Shown one piece after another: positions 53,833 to 63,363 of a stretch of DNA of 64,000 bases. How positions within the stretch are numbered: position 1 is the stretch's first letter; every line of letters begins with the position of its first letter. Origin of the DNA: Rhodoferax ferrireducens (GTDB lineage: Bacteria > Pseudomonadota > Gammaproteobacteria > Burkholderiales > Burkholderiaceae_C); assembly GCA_002083775.1 (NCBI GenBank), contig MTEI01000005.1, positions 1 to 64,000 on the forward strand, read 5' to 3'. The notes under the pieces were generated by a model, which saw only the letters and a list, made by a program, of their open reading frames with translations, was not told the origin of the DNA and did not search any database. The translations under genes and the position numbers were made by a program.

Positions 53833-55119
53833 ATGGCTCATATCGTCATCATGGGTGCTGGCATTGGCGGCATGCCCGCCGCTTACGAGATGCGTGAGAT
53901 GCTGCCCGCAGAGCATCGCATCACCGTGGTCAATTCCACAGACTACTTTCAGTTTGTGCCCAGCAACCCCTGGGTGGCCGTGGGCTGGCGTGACCGCGAA
54001 GCGGTGACCCTGCCGATTGCGCCCTACCTGACGCGCAAAAAGATCGCCTTCATCCCCAAGGCCGTGACGCACATTGACGCCGATGCCAGCAAACTCACGC
54101 TGGTGGATGGCGAAGTGCTCGACTACGACTACCTGCTGATTGCCACTGGCCCGAAGCTGGCGTTTGACGAGGTGCCAGGCGCTGGCCCGGCGGCTTCTGG
54201 CGGCGGCGGTTTTACCCACTCGATCTGCCACGTGGACCACGCCCAGGCCTTTTTTGCCGAGTACGAGCAGTTTCTGAAAAACCCGGGGCCGATCGTGGTG
54301 GGTGCCATGCCCGGTGCCAGCTGCTTTGGCCCGGCTTATGAATTTGCCATGGTGCTCGACACCGATTTGCGTCGGCGCAAGATCCGCAACAAGGTGCCCA
54401 TGACCTATGTCACCAGCGAGCCCTATGTGGGCCACTTGGGCCTGGGTGGCGTGGGCGACAGCAAGTCGATGCTGGAGTCGGAGTTCCGCAACCGTGACAT
54501 CAAGTGGGTGACCAATGCCAAGACCACCAAGGTGGAAGAGGGCAAGATGTTCACCACACAGATTGACGACCAGGGCAATGTCTTGAAAGAGCATGAGATC
54601 GCGTTCAAGATGTCGATGATGCTGCCTGCCTTCAAGGGTGTGGATGCCGTGGCGGCGGTGCCCAAGCTGTGCAACCCGCGCGGCATGGTCATCATTGACG
54701 AATTCCAGCGCAGCAAAGCCTACCGGAACATCTTCTCGGCCGGAGTGTGCGTGGCGATTCCGCCGGTGGAGGTGACGCCGGTGCCAACCGGCTGCCCCAA
54801 GACCGGCTACATGATCGAGAGCATGATGACCGCCATCTGCCACAACATCGCCAACGAGCTGGTTGGCAAGCCGGTCACCGACAAGGGTACCTGGAACGCG
54901 GTCTGCCTGGCCGACATGGGTGACACCGGTGCCGCGTTTGTGGCCCTGCCGCAAATCCCGCCGCGCAACGTGAACTGGTTCAAGAAGGGCAAGTGGGTGC
55001 ATTTGGCCAAGATTGCCTACGAGAAATATTTCATGCGCAAGCTCAAGAAGGGCACGTCGGAGCCTATCTATGAGAAATACATCATGGGTCTGCTGGGCAT
55101 CAACCGGCTGGACAAGTAA
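53833..55119 (+). CDS. Sulfide:quinone oxidoreductase-like flavoprotein
   Basis: A 428-residue FAD-dependent, membrane-associated oxidoreductase of the SQR/FCSD family, which oxidises sulfide and reduces quinone. The FAD motif is IVIMGAGIGGMPAAYEM. Cys132 (SICHVDHA) and Cys164 (GASCFGPAYEF) match the positions of two catalytic cysteines of characterised SQRs; Cys321 (PTGCPKTGYMIE) or Cys306 is a candidate third. The C-terminal stretch (about 365-428) is rich in Lys and aromatic residues, suited to membrane contact. It follows the RND pump by 24 bp and precedes a DUF2892 gene by 21 bp, so all are probably one operon. Confidence 0.88.
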   Translation: MAHIVIMGAGIGGMPAAYEMREMLPAEHRITVVNSTDYFQFVPSNPWVAVGWRDREAVTLPIAPYLTRKKIAFIPKAVTHIDADASKLTLVDGEVLDYDYLLIATGPKLAFDEVPGAGPAASGGGGFTHSICHVDHAQAFFAEYEQFLKNPGPIVVGAMPGASCFGPAYEFAMVLDTDLRRRKIRNKVPMTYVTSEPYVGHLGLGGVGDSKSMLESEFRNRDIKWVTNAKTTKVEEGKMFTTQIDDQGNVLKEHEIAFKMSMMLPAFKGVDAVAAVPKLCNPRGMVIIDEFQRSKAYRNIFSAGVCVAIPPVEVTPVPTGCPKTGYMIESMMTAICHNIANELVGKPVTDKGTWNAVCLADMGDTGAAFVALPQIPPRNVNWFKKGKWVHLAKIAYEKYFMRKLKKGTSEPIYEKYIMGLLGINRLDK

Positions 55120-55140
55120 GTTTTTATAAGGAGTTTCGAG

Positions 55141-55365
55141 ATGACGGTTCAGCGCTATATCTTTGTTTTTGCCGGGTTTTTTGTCATGTTGTCACTGGCT
55201 TTGGGTGTCGAAGGCAGCCCGCTGTTTGTCAGCAAGTGGGCCCTGGCGTTCACCGCGTTTGTGGGCATCAACCTGTTTCAGTCTGGCTTTACCAACTTTT
55301 GCCCGCTGGCCCTGATCCTGAAAAAGCTGGGTGTGCCCGAAGAGGGCGCCAGCTGCGCGCGTTAA
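55141..55365 (+). CDS. DUF2892 small membrane protein (YgaP-tail-like)
   Basis: A 74-residue protein with two transmembrane helices (about 5-25 and 32-50) in the DUF2892 pattern: SKWALAFTAFVGINLFQSGFTNFCPLALILKKLG. In E. coli YgaP the same fold is joined to a rhodanese domain, and DUF2892 genes often lie beside sulfur-trafficking enzymes. Cys54 lies in the NFCPL motif. It has a good ribosome site (AGGAG) and sits between the SQR-like gene and the regulator. Function unknown, presumed membrane anchoring or transport of a sulfur species. Confidence 0.88.
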   Translation: MTVQRYIFVFAGFFVMLSLALGVEGSPLFVSKWALAFTAFVGINLFQSGFTNFCPLALILKKLGVPEEGASCAR

Positions 55366-55374
55366 GTTCCCTAT

Positions 55375-55407
55375 GCTGCGGGTGAACGCCTGGGCGCCAC
55401 CCGCAGC
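55375..55407. promoter_or_regulatory. Strong inverted repeat between the DUF2892 and CsoR-family genes
   Basis: GCTGCGGGTG and CACCCGCAGC form a perfect 10-bp stem with a 13-base loop. There is no T-run, so it is not a normal terminator. It may be an mRNA processing or stability hairpin, or an operator. Confidence 0.5.
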
Positions 55408-55437
55408 CGCCTGTTACCGATTTATAGGACGCCTGTC

Positions 55438-55731
55438 ATGACCGCGGCATTGACCAATGAAGCAGCACGCAACGACGTGATCAACCGGTTACGCCGCGCG
55501 GAGGGGCAGATTCGCGGCGTGCAGCGCATGATTGAAGAGGGCGAAAGCTGTCTGAAAATCAGCCAGCAGTTTTCTGCGGTGCGCAAGGCGCTGGACAGCA
55601 CCTACCTGCGCATGACCATGTGTTTCATGGAGCAGGAACTGCACCAGTGCGTCACGCCCGACCAACTGCAGTCCGAAGGCGTGGAAGCCATGCTGAAAGA
55701 CATGGAAGGGCTGCTTGCCCGCATGGGTTAG
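55438..55731 (+). CDS. CsoR/FrmR-family transcriptional repressor with atypical cysteine spacing
   Basis: A 97-residue all-helical DNA-binding repressor (former DUF156): VINRLRRAEGQIRGVQRMIEEGESC is the family signature. Cysteines are at 38, 62 and 71. Copper-sensing CsoR has its His 25 and second Cys 29 residues after the first Cys, and CstR persulfide sensors have the second Cys 29 after the first; here the second Cys is 24 after it, with Phe and Glu in the metal-ligand positions. This and the SQR/DUF2892 neighbours point to a sulfur-species sensor rather than a copper sensor. It is the last gene of the run and probably autoregulates it. Confidence 0.9.
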   Translation: MTAALTNEAARNDVINRLRRAEGQIRGVQRMIEEGESCLKISQQFSAVRKALDSTYLRMTMCFMEQELHQCVTPDQLQSEGVEAMLKDMEGLLARMG

Positions 55732-55761
55732 TTTTCCCACCTGCTTTTATATGAAAAATAT

Positions 55762-55796
55762 GCCTCCAGCCCTTATTGGTAAAGGGCTGATAGCTA
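55762..55796 (-). repeat. Palindromic repeat copy between the CsoR-family gene and mnmA
   Basis: GCCTCCAGCCCTTATT and AAAGGGCTGATAGCTA form the arms. On the minus strand it is TAGCTA-first. Its flank supplies the last codons and the TGA stop of mnmA (55803-55805). Confidence 0.9.
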
Positions 55797-55802
55797 TATA
55801 AA

Positions 55803-56939
55803 TCATATTATTTCAGGGGTTTCGGCGCTGGTGATGATGCCGCCCCCGAGGCAGACCTCACCGTCATACAACACGGCCGACTGCCCTGGCGTAACTGCCC
55901 ATTGCGCTTGCGGGAAGCTCAGCGCAAAACCGCCGGCTGTGAGTGACTGCAGGGCGCAGGGTGCGTCTGCCTGCCGATAACGCGTTTTGGCAGCCAGGTC
56001 ACCCGGCTGCGGTGCATCTGTGGCCACCCAGCTGGCTTGACCGGCCTGCAACGTGTGCGACAGCAGCCACGGGTGGTCGTGCCCCTGCACCACCCACAGC
56101 GTGTTGCGGGCCAAGTCTTTGCGGGCCACAAACCAGGGCGCATGGTCACCCCCACCGCGCTGGGCACCCTTGGCCTTGAGGCCGCCGATGCCCAGCCCCT
56201 GGCGCTGCCCCAGGGTGTAAAAACTCAAGCCCACGTGCTGGCCGATGGTTTGGCCCTTGTCGTTCTTGATCGGACCGGGTTCGCGGGCAATGTAGCGGTT
56301 CAAAAACTCCCTGAACGGGCGCTCGCCAATGAAACAGATACCGGTGGAGTCTTTCTTTTTGGCGTTGGGTAGCCCGATCTCCAGGGCGATGCGGCGCACC
56401 TCGGTTTTCAGCAGTTCACCCACCGGGAACAGCGTGTTGGCCAGTTGTGCCTGGGTGAGACGGTGCAAGAAATAGCTTTGGTCCTTGGCCGGATCAAGCC
56501 CCTTGAGCAATTCATGCAGCCCGGTGGCCGGGTTTTGCCGCACGCGGGCGTAGTGGCCGGTGGCGATTTTGTCGGCGCCCAGACGCAGTGCGTGGTCCAG
56601 AAACGCCTTGAATTTGATCTCGGCGTTGCACAAGATGTCCGGGTTAGGCGTGCGCCCGGCGCTGTATTCACGCAAAAAGTCGGCAAACACGCGGTCGCGG
56701 TAGTCGGCGGCAAAGTTGACGTGTTCGATCTCGATGCCAATCACATCCGCCACCGCGGCGGCGTCGACAAAGTCTTCGTTGGACGAACAGTAGCCGGTGT
56801 CGTCATCGTCTTCCCAGTTTTTCATGAAGATGCCCAGCACCTCATGGCCCTGTTGCTTGAGCAGCCAGGCAGTCACCGCAGAATCAACGCCGCCACTCAG
56901 GCCCACCACCACGCGCTGGGGTTGGTTTCGGGCGCTCAT
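55803..56939 (-). CDS. mnmA: tRNA-uridine 2-sulfurtransferase
   Basis: MnmA thiolates U34 of tRNAs for Lys, Glu and Gln using ATP and sulfur from IscS. The 378-residue protein has the PP-loop [27 protein letters not shown], the catalytic cysteine in [12 protein letters not shown] and the second in [20 protein letters not shown] 56939 overlaps the nudJ stop by 4 bp; longer in-frame versions overlap nudJ heavily. The last residues (PEII) and the stop lie against a copy of the palindromic repeat, so the C-terminal end may be repeat-derived. Confidence 0.96.
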   Translation of the reverse strand: MSARNQPQRVVVGLSGGVDSAVTAWLLKQQGHEVLGIFMKNWEDDDDTGYCSSNEDFVDAAAVADVIGIEIEHVNFAADYRDRVFADFLREYSAGRTPNPDILCNAEIKFKAFLDHALRLGADKIATGHYARVRQNPATGLHELLKGLDPAKDQSYFLHRLTQAQLANTLFPVGELLKTEVRRIALEIGLPNAKKKDSTGICFIGERPFREFLNRYIAREPGPIKNDKGQTIGQHVGLSFYTLGQRQGLGIGGLKAKGAQRGGGDHAPWFVARKDLARNTLWVVQGHDHPWLLSHTLQAGQASWVATDAPQPGDLAAKTRYRQADAPCALQSLTAGGFALSFPQAQWAVTPGQSAVLYDGEVCLGGGIITSAETPEII

Positions 56940-57448
56940 GGCGCCTTGGCACCGCTGCTCAGGGCGCAGATGCTGGCATCGGTGTGAATCAGCGTCAGCG
57001 GAAAACGCTGGCCGCGCAAATAGTCTTCCATGCATTGCAAGACGAGCGGGCTGCGGTGGCGCGCGGCGCTGGCGCGCATCTCGTCGGGTGCAAGCCACAA
57101 GGTGCGCACGATGCCGGTATCCAAGTTGCGCCCCGCCTGAAGCCGCCCCAGCGTGCCGGCAAAAGCAAAGCGCAGGTAGGTGATGTCTTCGGCCTGTTGC
57201 ACGTTGGGCGCTGCCCGCTGAAAACGCGCCATGTACACACCCACCAGATCGGTCGGGTCAAACAGGTACATGGTTTCTTCCAGCGCTTCACGGGCGCAGC
57301 CGTACACCAGGCTTTCGCCCTCGTCCAGATGACCGGCCGGGTTGTTCAGGCGCAGGCCTTCCGGCGTGTGTTCTTCCACCAGCAAAAACTTGCCGTCCTG
57401 TTCAATGATTGCTGCCACTGTGGTGCTGGGTTTCCATCGTTCGCTCAT
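56936..57448 (-). CDS. nudJ: NUDIX hydrolase (NudJ-like phosphatase)
   Basis: A 170-residue NUDIX hydrolase with an intact Nudix box G-x5-E-x7-RE-x2-EE ([20 protein letters not shown]). NudJ removes a phosphate from thiamine precursor and nucleoside pyrophosphates. In E. coli nudJ also precedes mnmA, so the conserved order supports the name. ATG 57448 gives the usual start ([26 protein letters not shown]). The gene overlaps mnmA (ATGA) and is divergent from pntA. Confidence 0.92.
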   Translation of the reverse strand: MSERWKPSTTVAAIIEQDGKFLLVEEHTPEGLRLNNPAGHLDEGESLVYGCAREALEETMYLFDPTDLVGVYMARFQRAAPNVQQAEDITYLRFAFAGTLGRLQAGRNLDTGIVRTLWLAPDEMRASAARHRSPLVLQCMEDYLRGQRFPLTLIHTDASICALSSGAKAP

Positions 57449-57514
57449 GCCTGAATTATCCCGGATGCCTGGCAGTTGACCGCCAGACGCGGTTGCAGCG
57501 ACGCCCGCTTGCCA

Positions 57515-57543
57515 TTGGTCTTGAATTGGGAGCGACTTATAAA
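57515..57543 (+). promoter_or_regulatory. Possible sigma-70 promoter of pntAB
   Basis: TTGGTC (57515-57520), a 17-bp spacer, then TATAAA (57538-57543), about 76 bp upstream of the pntA ATG. The -35 match is only partial. Confidence 0.35.
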
Positions 57544-57618
57544 TCTGTTGTAAGCTCGCGCGACTGTGCAAACGCCAATGCTCGGCTTTGCCTTCTTAAA
57601 TATAAAAGGAGTCGCTTC

Positions 57619-59274
57619 ATGCAAAGTGATATTGCCACCGCTGCCCAGTCGGGTCAGTCCGTGGGGGCAGGTTCGCCCGAGTCTGCCAAGCTGGCCCAGC
57701 GTATTGGTGTGCCCTGCGAAGTTTTTCCGGGTGAAAAACGGGTGGCCACCGTGCCCGAGGTGGTGACCAAGCTGATCAAGCTGGGTTTTGCTGTTGCCGT
57801 ACAAAGTGGCGCAGGCGATGCGGCCAACGTCGGCGACGCCGATTACGAGGCCGCTGGTGCCAGCATCGTGCCGGATGCCGCCACCTTGTGGGCCACCTCC
57901 GACATCGTTTTCAAGGTGCGCCCACCAACGGCTGAAGAAGTGGGTCTGCTGCGCCCAGGCGGCACGCTGATCAGCTTCATCTGGCCGGCGCAAAACCCGG
58001 AGCTGATGCAGCAGCTCACCGCCAAAAACGCCACCGTGCTGGCCATTGACGCGCTGCCTCGCACCCTGAGCCGCGCGCAGAAGATGGATGCCCTGACCTC
58101 CCAGGCGGGCGTGGCCGGTTACCGCGCCGTCATTGAGGCGGCCAACGCGTTTGGTCGCTTCTTCAACGGCCAGATCACGGCTGCGGGCAAAGTGCCGCCA
58201 GCCAAGGTGTTTATCGCCGGGGCGGGGGTAGCGGGTCTGGCTGCCATTGGTACCGCCGCTGGGCTGGGCGCCATCGTGCGCGCCAACGATACCCGTGCCG
58301 AAGTGGCCGACCAGGTGGTGTCGCTGGGCGGCGAATTTGTCAAGGTCGATTACGAGGAAGAAGGCTCCGGCGGCGGCGGTTACGCCAAGGTGATGAGCGA
58401 GGGCTTCCAAAAAGCCCAGCGCGAGATGTATGCCAAACAGGCCAAAGAGGTGGACATCATCATCACCACCGCGCTGATTCCTGGCAAACCTGCGCCCAAG
58501 CTGATCACCGCCGAGATGGTGCGGAGCATGAAGCCGGGCAGCGTGATTGTCGACATGGCCGCCGAGCAGGGCGGCAACTGCGAGCTGACCGAACCCGGCC
58601 AAGCGGTGGTGAAGCACGGTGTGACCATCGTCGGTTACACCGATCTGGTCTCGCGCCTGGCCATGCAGTCTTCCACGCTGTATGCCTCCAACCTGTTTCG
58701 CCTGACCGAGGAGCTGTGCAAGACCAAAGACGGCGTCATCGATGTCAACATGGAAGACGACGCCATTCGTGGTTTGACCGTCACCAAGGCAGGCAGCATC
58801 ACCTGGCCAGCACCGGCGCCCAAAGTGGTTGCGGCACCACCGGCGGCTGCCAAACCTGCGGCCATGCCAGCCGCCAAGAAGGGCGGCCATGGTGCTGCCG
58901 CCGAACCCATGGCGGGCAGCAAGCTGGCCATCATGTTTGGTGTGGCGGCGGTGTTGTTCTGGCTGATTGGCGCCAACGCACCCAAAGAGTTCATGTCGCA
59001 CTTCACGGTGTTTGTGCTGGCGTGTTTCGTTGGCTACATGGTGGTGTGGAACGTCAAACCCGCCTTGCACACGCCGCTGATGAGTGTGACCAATGCCATC
59101 TCCAGCATCATTGCGATTGGTGCGCTGGTGCAGATTTCTCCGATTGCGGATGCACTGGACCGGCCCAACAGCCTGATCACCTGGGTGGCGGCGGCGGGCA
59201 TTGTGCTCACCGCCATCAATATGTTCGGTGGCTTCGCTGTGACGCAGCGCATGCTGGCCATGTTCCGCAAATAA
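57619..59274 (+). CDS. pntA: NAD(P) transhydrogenase subunit alpha
   Basis: The proton-pumping transhydrogenase transfers hydride between NADH and NADP+. The 551-residue alpha subunit carries the NAD-binding domain I ([20 protein letters not shown] at about 30; [27 protein letters not shown] at about 200), a disordered Ala/Pro/Lys linker (about 400-430) and four C-terminal transmembrane helices (about 435-540). It is the fused form found in E. coli, not split into two genes. ATG 57619 follows AAAGGAG. pntB starts 13 bp downstream. Confidence 0.96.
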   Translation: MQSDIATAAQSGQSVGAGSPESAKLAQRIGVPCEVFPGEKRVATVPEVVTKLIKLGFAVAVQSGAGDAANVGDADYEAAGASIVPDAATLWATSDIVFKVRPPTAEEVGLLRPGGTLISFIWPAQNPELMQQLTAKNATVLAIDALPRTLSRAQKMDALTSQAGVAGYRAVIEAANAFGRFFNGQITAAGKVPPAKVFIAGAGVAGLAAIGTAAGLGAIVRANDTRAEVADQVVSLGGEFVKVDYEEEGSGGGGYAKVMSEGFQKAQREMYAKQAKEVDIIITTALIPGKPAPKLITAEMVRSMKPGSVIVDMAAEQGGNCELTEPGQAVVKHGVTIVGYTDLVSRLAMQSSTLYASNLFRLTEELCKTKDGVIDVNMEDDAIRGLTVTKAGSITWPAPAPKVVAAPPAAAKPAAMPAAKKGGHGAAAEPMAGSKLAIMFGVAAVLFWLIGANAPKEFMSHFTVFVLACFVGYMVVWNVKPALHTPLMSVTNAISSIIAIGALVQISPIADALDRPNSLITWVAAAGIVLTAINMFGGFAVTQRMLAMFRK

Positions 59275-59287
59275 GAAGGGACCATCC

Positions 59288-60709
59288 ATGTCTTCCAGTT
59301 TGGCCACGGTTGCGTACATTGGTGCAACCATTCTTTTTATTCTGAGCCTGGGTGGTTTGTCCAACCAGACCACCGCCTTGCGCGGCAATCTCTACGGCAT
59401 GGTCGGCATGACGCTGGCGGTGTTGGCCACGGTCTTTGGCCCGCAGGTCACGGCAGCGGGCCTGCCGTGGATCATCGGCGCCATGGTCATTGGCGGCGGT
59501 ATTGGTCTGTACGCCGCGCGCACGGTGCAAATGACGCAGATGCCCGAGCTGGTGGCACTGATGCACAGCATGGTGGGCCTGGCGGCGATGTTGGTGGGCT
59601 TTGCCACTTTCATCGACCCGACGGCCAGCGCCGGGTATGAAGGCGCTGCCAAGTCGATCCACGAGCTGGAAATCTACATCGGCATCTTCATTGGCGCTGT
59701 CACGTTTGCGGGCTCTGTGATTGCGTTTGGCAAACTGTCCGGGCGTGTCAGCGGCAACCCGGTGTTGCTGCCGGGGCGGCATTGGCTCAACCTGGCCGGT
59801 TTGCTGGTGGTGATTTATTTTGGTGGCGCGTTCATGCAGGCGCACGATGTGCAGAGCGGTATGTTGCCGGTGATTGTGATGACCATCGTGGCGCTGTTGT
59901 TTGGCGTGCACATGGTCATGGCCATTGGCGGCGCCGACATGCCGGTGGTGGTGTCCATGCTCAACAGCTACTCCGGCTGGGCGGCGGCGGCCACCGGCTT
60001 CATGCTGTCCAACGACCTGCTGATTGTGGTGGGCGCGCTGGTGGGCTCCAGCGGCGCGATTCTGTCCTACATCATGTGCAACGCCATGAACCGCAGTTTC
60101 ATCAGCGTGATTGCGGGTGGTTTTGGTACCACCAGCACACCCAAGCCGGGTGCGGGCGGTGCTGCCGCCCAACCTGCCGGTGAGGTCACCCCGGTCACGG
60201 CGCTGGAAACTGCCGAGTTGCTGCGTGAAGCCAAGTCGGTGATCATCGTGCCAGGCTACGGCATGGCGGTGGCGCAGGCCCAGCACACGGTGTTCGAAAT
60301 CACCAAACATCTGCGCGCCAAGGGTGTGAACGTGCGTTTTGGCATTCACCCGGTGGCTGGGCGCATGCCAGGCCACATGAACGTGCTGCTGGCCGAAGCC
60401 AAGGTACCCTACGACATCGTGTTCGAAATGGACGAACTCAATGAGGACTTCCCTGACACCGATGTGACCATGGTGATTGGTGCCAACGACATCGTCAACC
60501 CGAGTGCCCAGGACGACCCGACCAGCCCGATCGCCGGCATGCCGGTGCTTGAGGTCTGGAAGGCCAAGACCTCCATTGTGATGAAACGCAGCATGGCCTC
60601 AGGCTATGCAGGTGTCGACAACCCGTTGTTTTACAAAGAAAACAACCGCATGCTGTTCGGCGATGCCAAGAAAATGCTCGACGAGGTGCTCACCGCGCTA
60701 AGAGCCTGA
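59288..60709 (+). CDS. pntB: NAD(P) transhydrogenase subunit beta
   Basis: The 473-residue beta subunit has about nine transmembrane helices (residues 1-265), including [27 protein letters not shown], and the NADP(H)-binding domain III (about 290-473): [34 protein letters not shown] and the [19 protein letters not shown] block. It is directly after pntA and is followed by a hairpin terminator, completing a two-gene operon. Confidence 0.97.
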   Translation: MSSSLATVAYIGATILFILSLGGLSNQTTALRGNLYGMVGMTLAVLATVFGPQVTAAGLPWIIGAMVIGGGIGLYAARTVQMTQMPELVALMHSMVGLAAMLVGFATFIDPTASAGYEGAAKSIHELEIYIGIFIGAVTFAGSVIAFGKLSGRVSGNPVLLPGRHWLNLAGLLVVIYFGGAFMQAHDVQSGMLPVIVMTIVALLFGVHMVMAIGGADMPVVVSMLNSYSGWAAAATGFMLSNDLLIVVGALVGSSGAILSYIMCNAMNRSFISVIAGGFGTTSTPKPGAGGAAAQPAGEVTPVTALETAELLREAKSVIIVPGYGMAVAQAQHTVFEITKHLRAKGVNVRFGIHPVAGRMPGHMNVLLAEAKVPYDIVFEMDELNEDFPDTDVTMVIGANDIVNPSAQDDPTSPIAGMPVLEVWKAKTSIVMKRSMASGYAGVDNPLFYKENNRMLFGDAKKMLDEVLTALRA

Positions 60710-60756
60710 GTCCCCAGCCTGGCGCCGCCCCGTTGAAGGGCTCTTGGCGTGATCTG

Positions 60757-60799
60757 GCCCCCAGCTTCCAGTCACCCTGTCTGGAATTGGGGGCTTTTC
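60757..60799 (+). terminator. Intrinsic terminator after pntB
   Basis: GCCCCCAGCTTCCAG and CTGGAATTGGGGGC pair as a long stem with one internal mismatch region and a 9-base loop, followed by TTTT. Confidence 0.85.
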
Positions 60800-60880
60800 T
60801 CTAATTAGGGAAAACATAGCTTACGCATGCTGGCGCCGCAGTGAGAATGATCGTTTTGCTAAAAAACAGGAGACTTCATC

Positions 60881-62554
60881 ATGACTGATCGCATCTGGCT
60901 CAAAACCTACCCCCCAGGTGTTCCCGCCGACATTGACGAGAGCCAGTACAGCTCACTGGTCGAGCTGATGGAGGAGAGTTTCAAGAAGTACGCCAGCCTG
61001 AGCGCTTACAACTTCATGGGCAAGGAACTGACTTACGCCCAAGTCGATGAGATCAGTCAGACGTTCGGTGTCTACCTGCAAAGCCTGGGTCTGGTGCGTG
61101 GCGACCGGGTGGCGGTGATGATGCCCAATGTGCTGCAATACCCGATTGCAGTGGCCGCCATCCTGCGGGCCGGGTTCACGCTGGTCAACGTCAACCCGCT
61201 CTACACCCCGCGTGAACTGGAGCACCAGCTGAAGGACTCGGGTTCCAAAGCCATCGTCATTCTGGAGAATTTTGCCGCCACGCTGGAAAAATGTGTGGCC
61301 GCCACGCCCGTCAAACATGTGGTGTTGTGCGCCATGGGGGATCAACTGGGTTTTCTCAAGGGAACCTTGGTGAACTACGTGGTGCGCAACGTCAAGAAAA
61401 TGGTGCCGGCCTTCAATCTGCCCGACGCCGTACGGTTCAACGCCGCCATGGCTCAGGCCAGCGGCGGCAGCTTGAAGAAGGTCAGTATCAAACCGGACGA
61501 TGTGGCCGTGCTGCAGTACACCGGTGGCACCACCGGTGTTTCCAAGGGCGCTGTGTTGCTGCACCGCAACCTGGTGGCCAATGTGCTGCAGGCCGATGCC
61601 TGCTTTCAGCCTGCGCTGGTGAAAGTGCCCGCGGGCGAGCAAATCACCTCGGTCTGCGCCTTGCCGCTCTACCATATCTTCGCCTTCACGGTGAACATGA
61701 TGCTCTCCTTGCGGCTGGGCGGCAAACTCATCCTGATTCCCAACCCGCGGGATTTCCCGGCGGTGCTGGCTGAACTGGCCAAGCACAAGGTGCATGTGTT
61801 GCCGGCGGTCAATACCCTGTTCAATGGCCTGGCTAACCACCCGGATTTCAGCAAAGTCAACTGGAAGAGTCTGATGGTGTCTGCCGGGGGCGGCACCGCC
61901 GTGCAAAGTGCTGTGGCCAAGCTCTGGTTCGAAAAGACTGGTTGCGCCATCTGCGAGGGGTATGGCTTGAGCGAAACCTCGCCCATTGCCACCTCCAACC
62001 CGGTGACCACCACCGAATACTCGGGCTCCATCGGCGTACCAGTACCCAGCACCTGGCTGAAATTGCTCGACGATGAAGGCAACGACTCCGCGCCTGGCGA
62101 ACCTGGCGAGATCGCCATCAAGGGCCCGCAGGTGATGGCGGGTTACTGGCAGCGCCCGGACGAGACCGCCAAGGTGATGACGCCCGATGGCTACTTCAAG
62201 TCCGGCGACATCGGGGTGATGGACGAGCGTGGTTTTTTCAAGATCGTCGACCGCAAAAAAGACATGATTCTGGTGAGTGGCTTCAATGTTTACCCCAATG
62301 AGGTGGAAGACGTGGTTTCGCAAATGCCTGGCGTGATGGAATGCGCCTGTGTTGGCGTGCCTGACGACAAGTCGGGTGAGGCGGTCAAACTGGTGATCGT
62401 CAAAAAGGACCCCAACCTCACCGAAGCCCAGGTACGCGCCTACTGCAAGGACAACATGACGGGTTACAAGCACCCCAAAGTGATTGAATTCCGTACCGAT
62501 TTGCCTAAAACACCGGTGGGTAAAATCCTGCGGCGCGAATTGCGCGGCAAATAA
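60881..62554 (+). CDS. fadD: Long-chain fatty acid-CoA ligase
   Basis: Activates fatty acids to acyl-CoA with ATP via an acyl-adenylate. The 557-residue length is close to E. coli FadD. Motifs: YTGGTTGVSKGAVLLHRN (AMP-binding), EGYGLSETSPIATSN, the YFKSGDIGVMDERGFFKIVDRKKDMI hinge block and the C-terminal lysine motif in TPVGKILRRELR. ATG 60881 follows CAGGAGA. The nucleosidase gene follows after 10 bp, so co-transcription is likely although the functions differ. Confidence 0.95.
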   Translation: MTDRIWLKTYPPGVPADIDESQYSSLVELMEESFKKYASLSAYNFMGKELTYAQVDEISQTFGVYLQSLGLVRGDRVAVMMPNVLQYPIAVAAILRAGFTLVNVNPLYTPRELEHQLKDSGSKAIVILENFAATLEKCVAATPVKHVVLCAMGDQLGFLKGTLVNYVVRNVKKMVPAFNLPDAVRFNAAMAQASGGSLKKVSIKPDDVAVLQYTGGTTGVSKGAVLLHRNLVANVLQADACFQPALVKVPAGEQITSVCALPLYHIFAFTVNMMLSLRLGGKLILIPNPRDFPAVLAELAKHKVHVLPAVNTLFNGLANHPDFSKVNWKSLMVSAGGGTAVQSAVAKLWFEKTGCAICEGYGLSETSPIATSNPVTTTEYSGSIGVPVPSTWLKLLDDEGNDSAPGEPGEIAIKGPQVMAGYWQRPDETAKVMTPDGYFKSGDIGVMDERGFFKIVDRKKDMILVSGFNVYPNEVEDVVSQMPGVMECACVGVPDDKSGEAVKLVIVKKDPNLTEAQVRAYCKDNMTGYKHPKVIEFRTDLPKTPVGKILRRELRGK

Positions 62555-62564
62555 AGGATTTCCG

Positions 62565-63323
62565 TTGACCACACTCGCCATCGTCAGTGCCCTGCTGGAT
62601 GAACAAAAAGGACTTCTGGACCAACTGCAACAACCGATTAAACGTGTGCGTGCCGGGCGCACTTTCTGGTGTGGTCAGTGGGGTGGGCATGATGTGGTGC
62701 TGGTGCTTTCCAAAGTGGGCAAGGTCGCGGCGGCGAGCACCACCGCGACCCTGATTGAAGCATTTGGTGTCGAGCGGGTGCTGTTCACCGGGGTGGCGGG
62801 GGGCATTGGGGATGGTGTCAAGGTGGGAGATGTGGTGGTAGCTGACGCCTTTATCCAGCACGACATGGACTCCGGGCCGCTGTTTCCGCGTTACGAAATT
62901 CCGCTGTACGGGCGTGCCACGCTGGATTGCGATGCCAGCTTGTCTGCTATTTTATTTGAAGCAGTTAACACAGGTTTGATGGGGGTTGGCGACCATTTCC
63001 ATCGAACAAATTTACTGGAGGCGCCGAACGTGCATCGCGGCCTGATTGCCAGTGGCGACCAGTTTGTTTGCGACCCGTCAGACGTGGCGTGCATGCGTGC
63101 CGACCTGCACCTGGCAGGCCATCAACCCCTGGCGGTGGAGATGGAGGGTGCGGCGGTGGCGCAGGTGTGTTTTGACTACGGTATTCCGTTTGCGGCGGTG
63201 CGCACCATTTCAGACCGGGCGGACGCGCAGGCACACATGGATTTCTCGGCGTTTGTGCAACAGGTGGCCAGCCCTTACGCCTTGGCGATTGTCTCGCAGT
63301 TTATGCAAACGCTTCCAAAATAA
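62565..63323 (+). CDS. mtnN: 5'-methylthioadenosine/S-adenosylhomocysteine nucleosidase
   Basis: A 252-residue phosphorylase-fold nucleosidase that cleaves MTA and SAH to adenine and a ribosyl product. Motifs: GVAGGIGDGVKVGDVVVAD, ASGDQFVCDPSD, the substrate-binding VEMEGAAVAQVC and RTISDRAD with the catalytic aspartate. The TTG start at 62565 follows AAAGGATTT and gives the usual N-terminus (MTTLAIVSALLDE). A repeat copy begins at its stop codon. Confidence 0.93.
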   Translation: MTTLAIVSALLDEQKGLLDQLQQPIKRVRAGRTFWCGQWGGHDVVLVLSKVGKVAAASTTATLIEAFGVERVLFTGVAGGIGDGVKVGDVVVADAFIQHDMDSGPLFPRYEIPLYGRATLDCDASLSAILFEAVNTGLMGVGDHFHRTNLLEAPNVHRGLIASGDQFVCDPSDVACMRADLHLAGHQPLAVEMEGAAVAQVCFDYGIPFAAVRTISDRADAQAHMDFSAFVQQVASPYALAIVSQFMQTLPK

Positions 63324-63358
63324 TAGCTACTAGCCCTTATTCTATAAGGGCTAGAGGC
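63324..63358 (+). repeat. Palindromic repeat copy between mtnN and corA (near-consensus)
   Basis: TAGCTACTAGCCCTTAT and ATAAGGGCTAGAGGC form near-perfect arms around TCT, close to the consensus of the family. It starts immediately after the mtnN stop codon and ends 5 bp before the corA stop. Confidence 0.95.
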
Positions 63359-63363
63359 CTATT

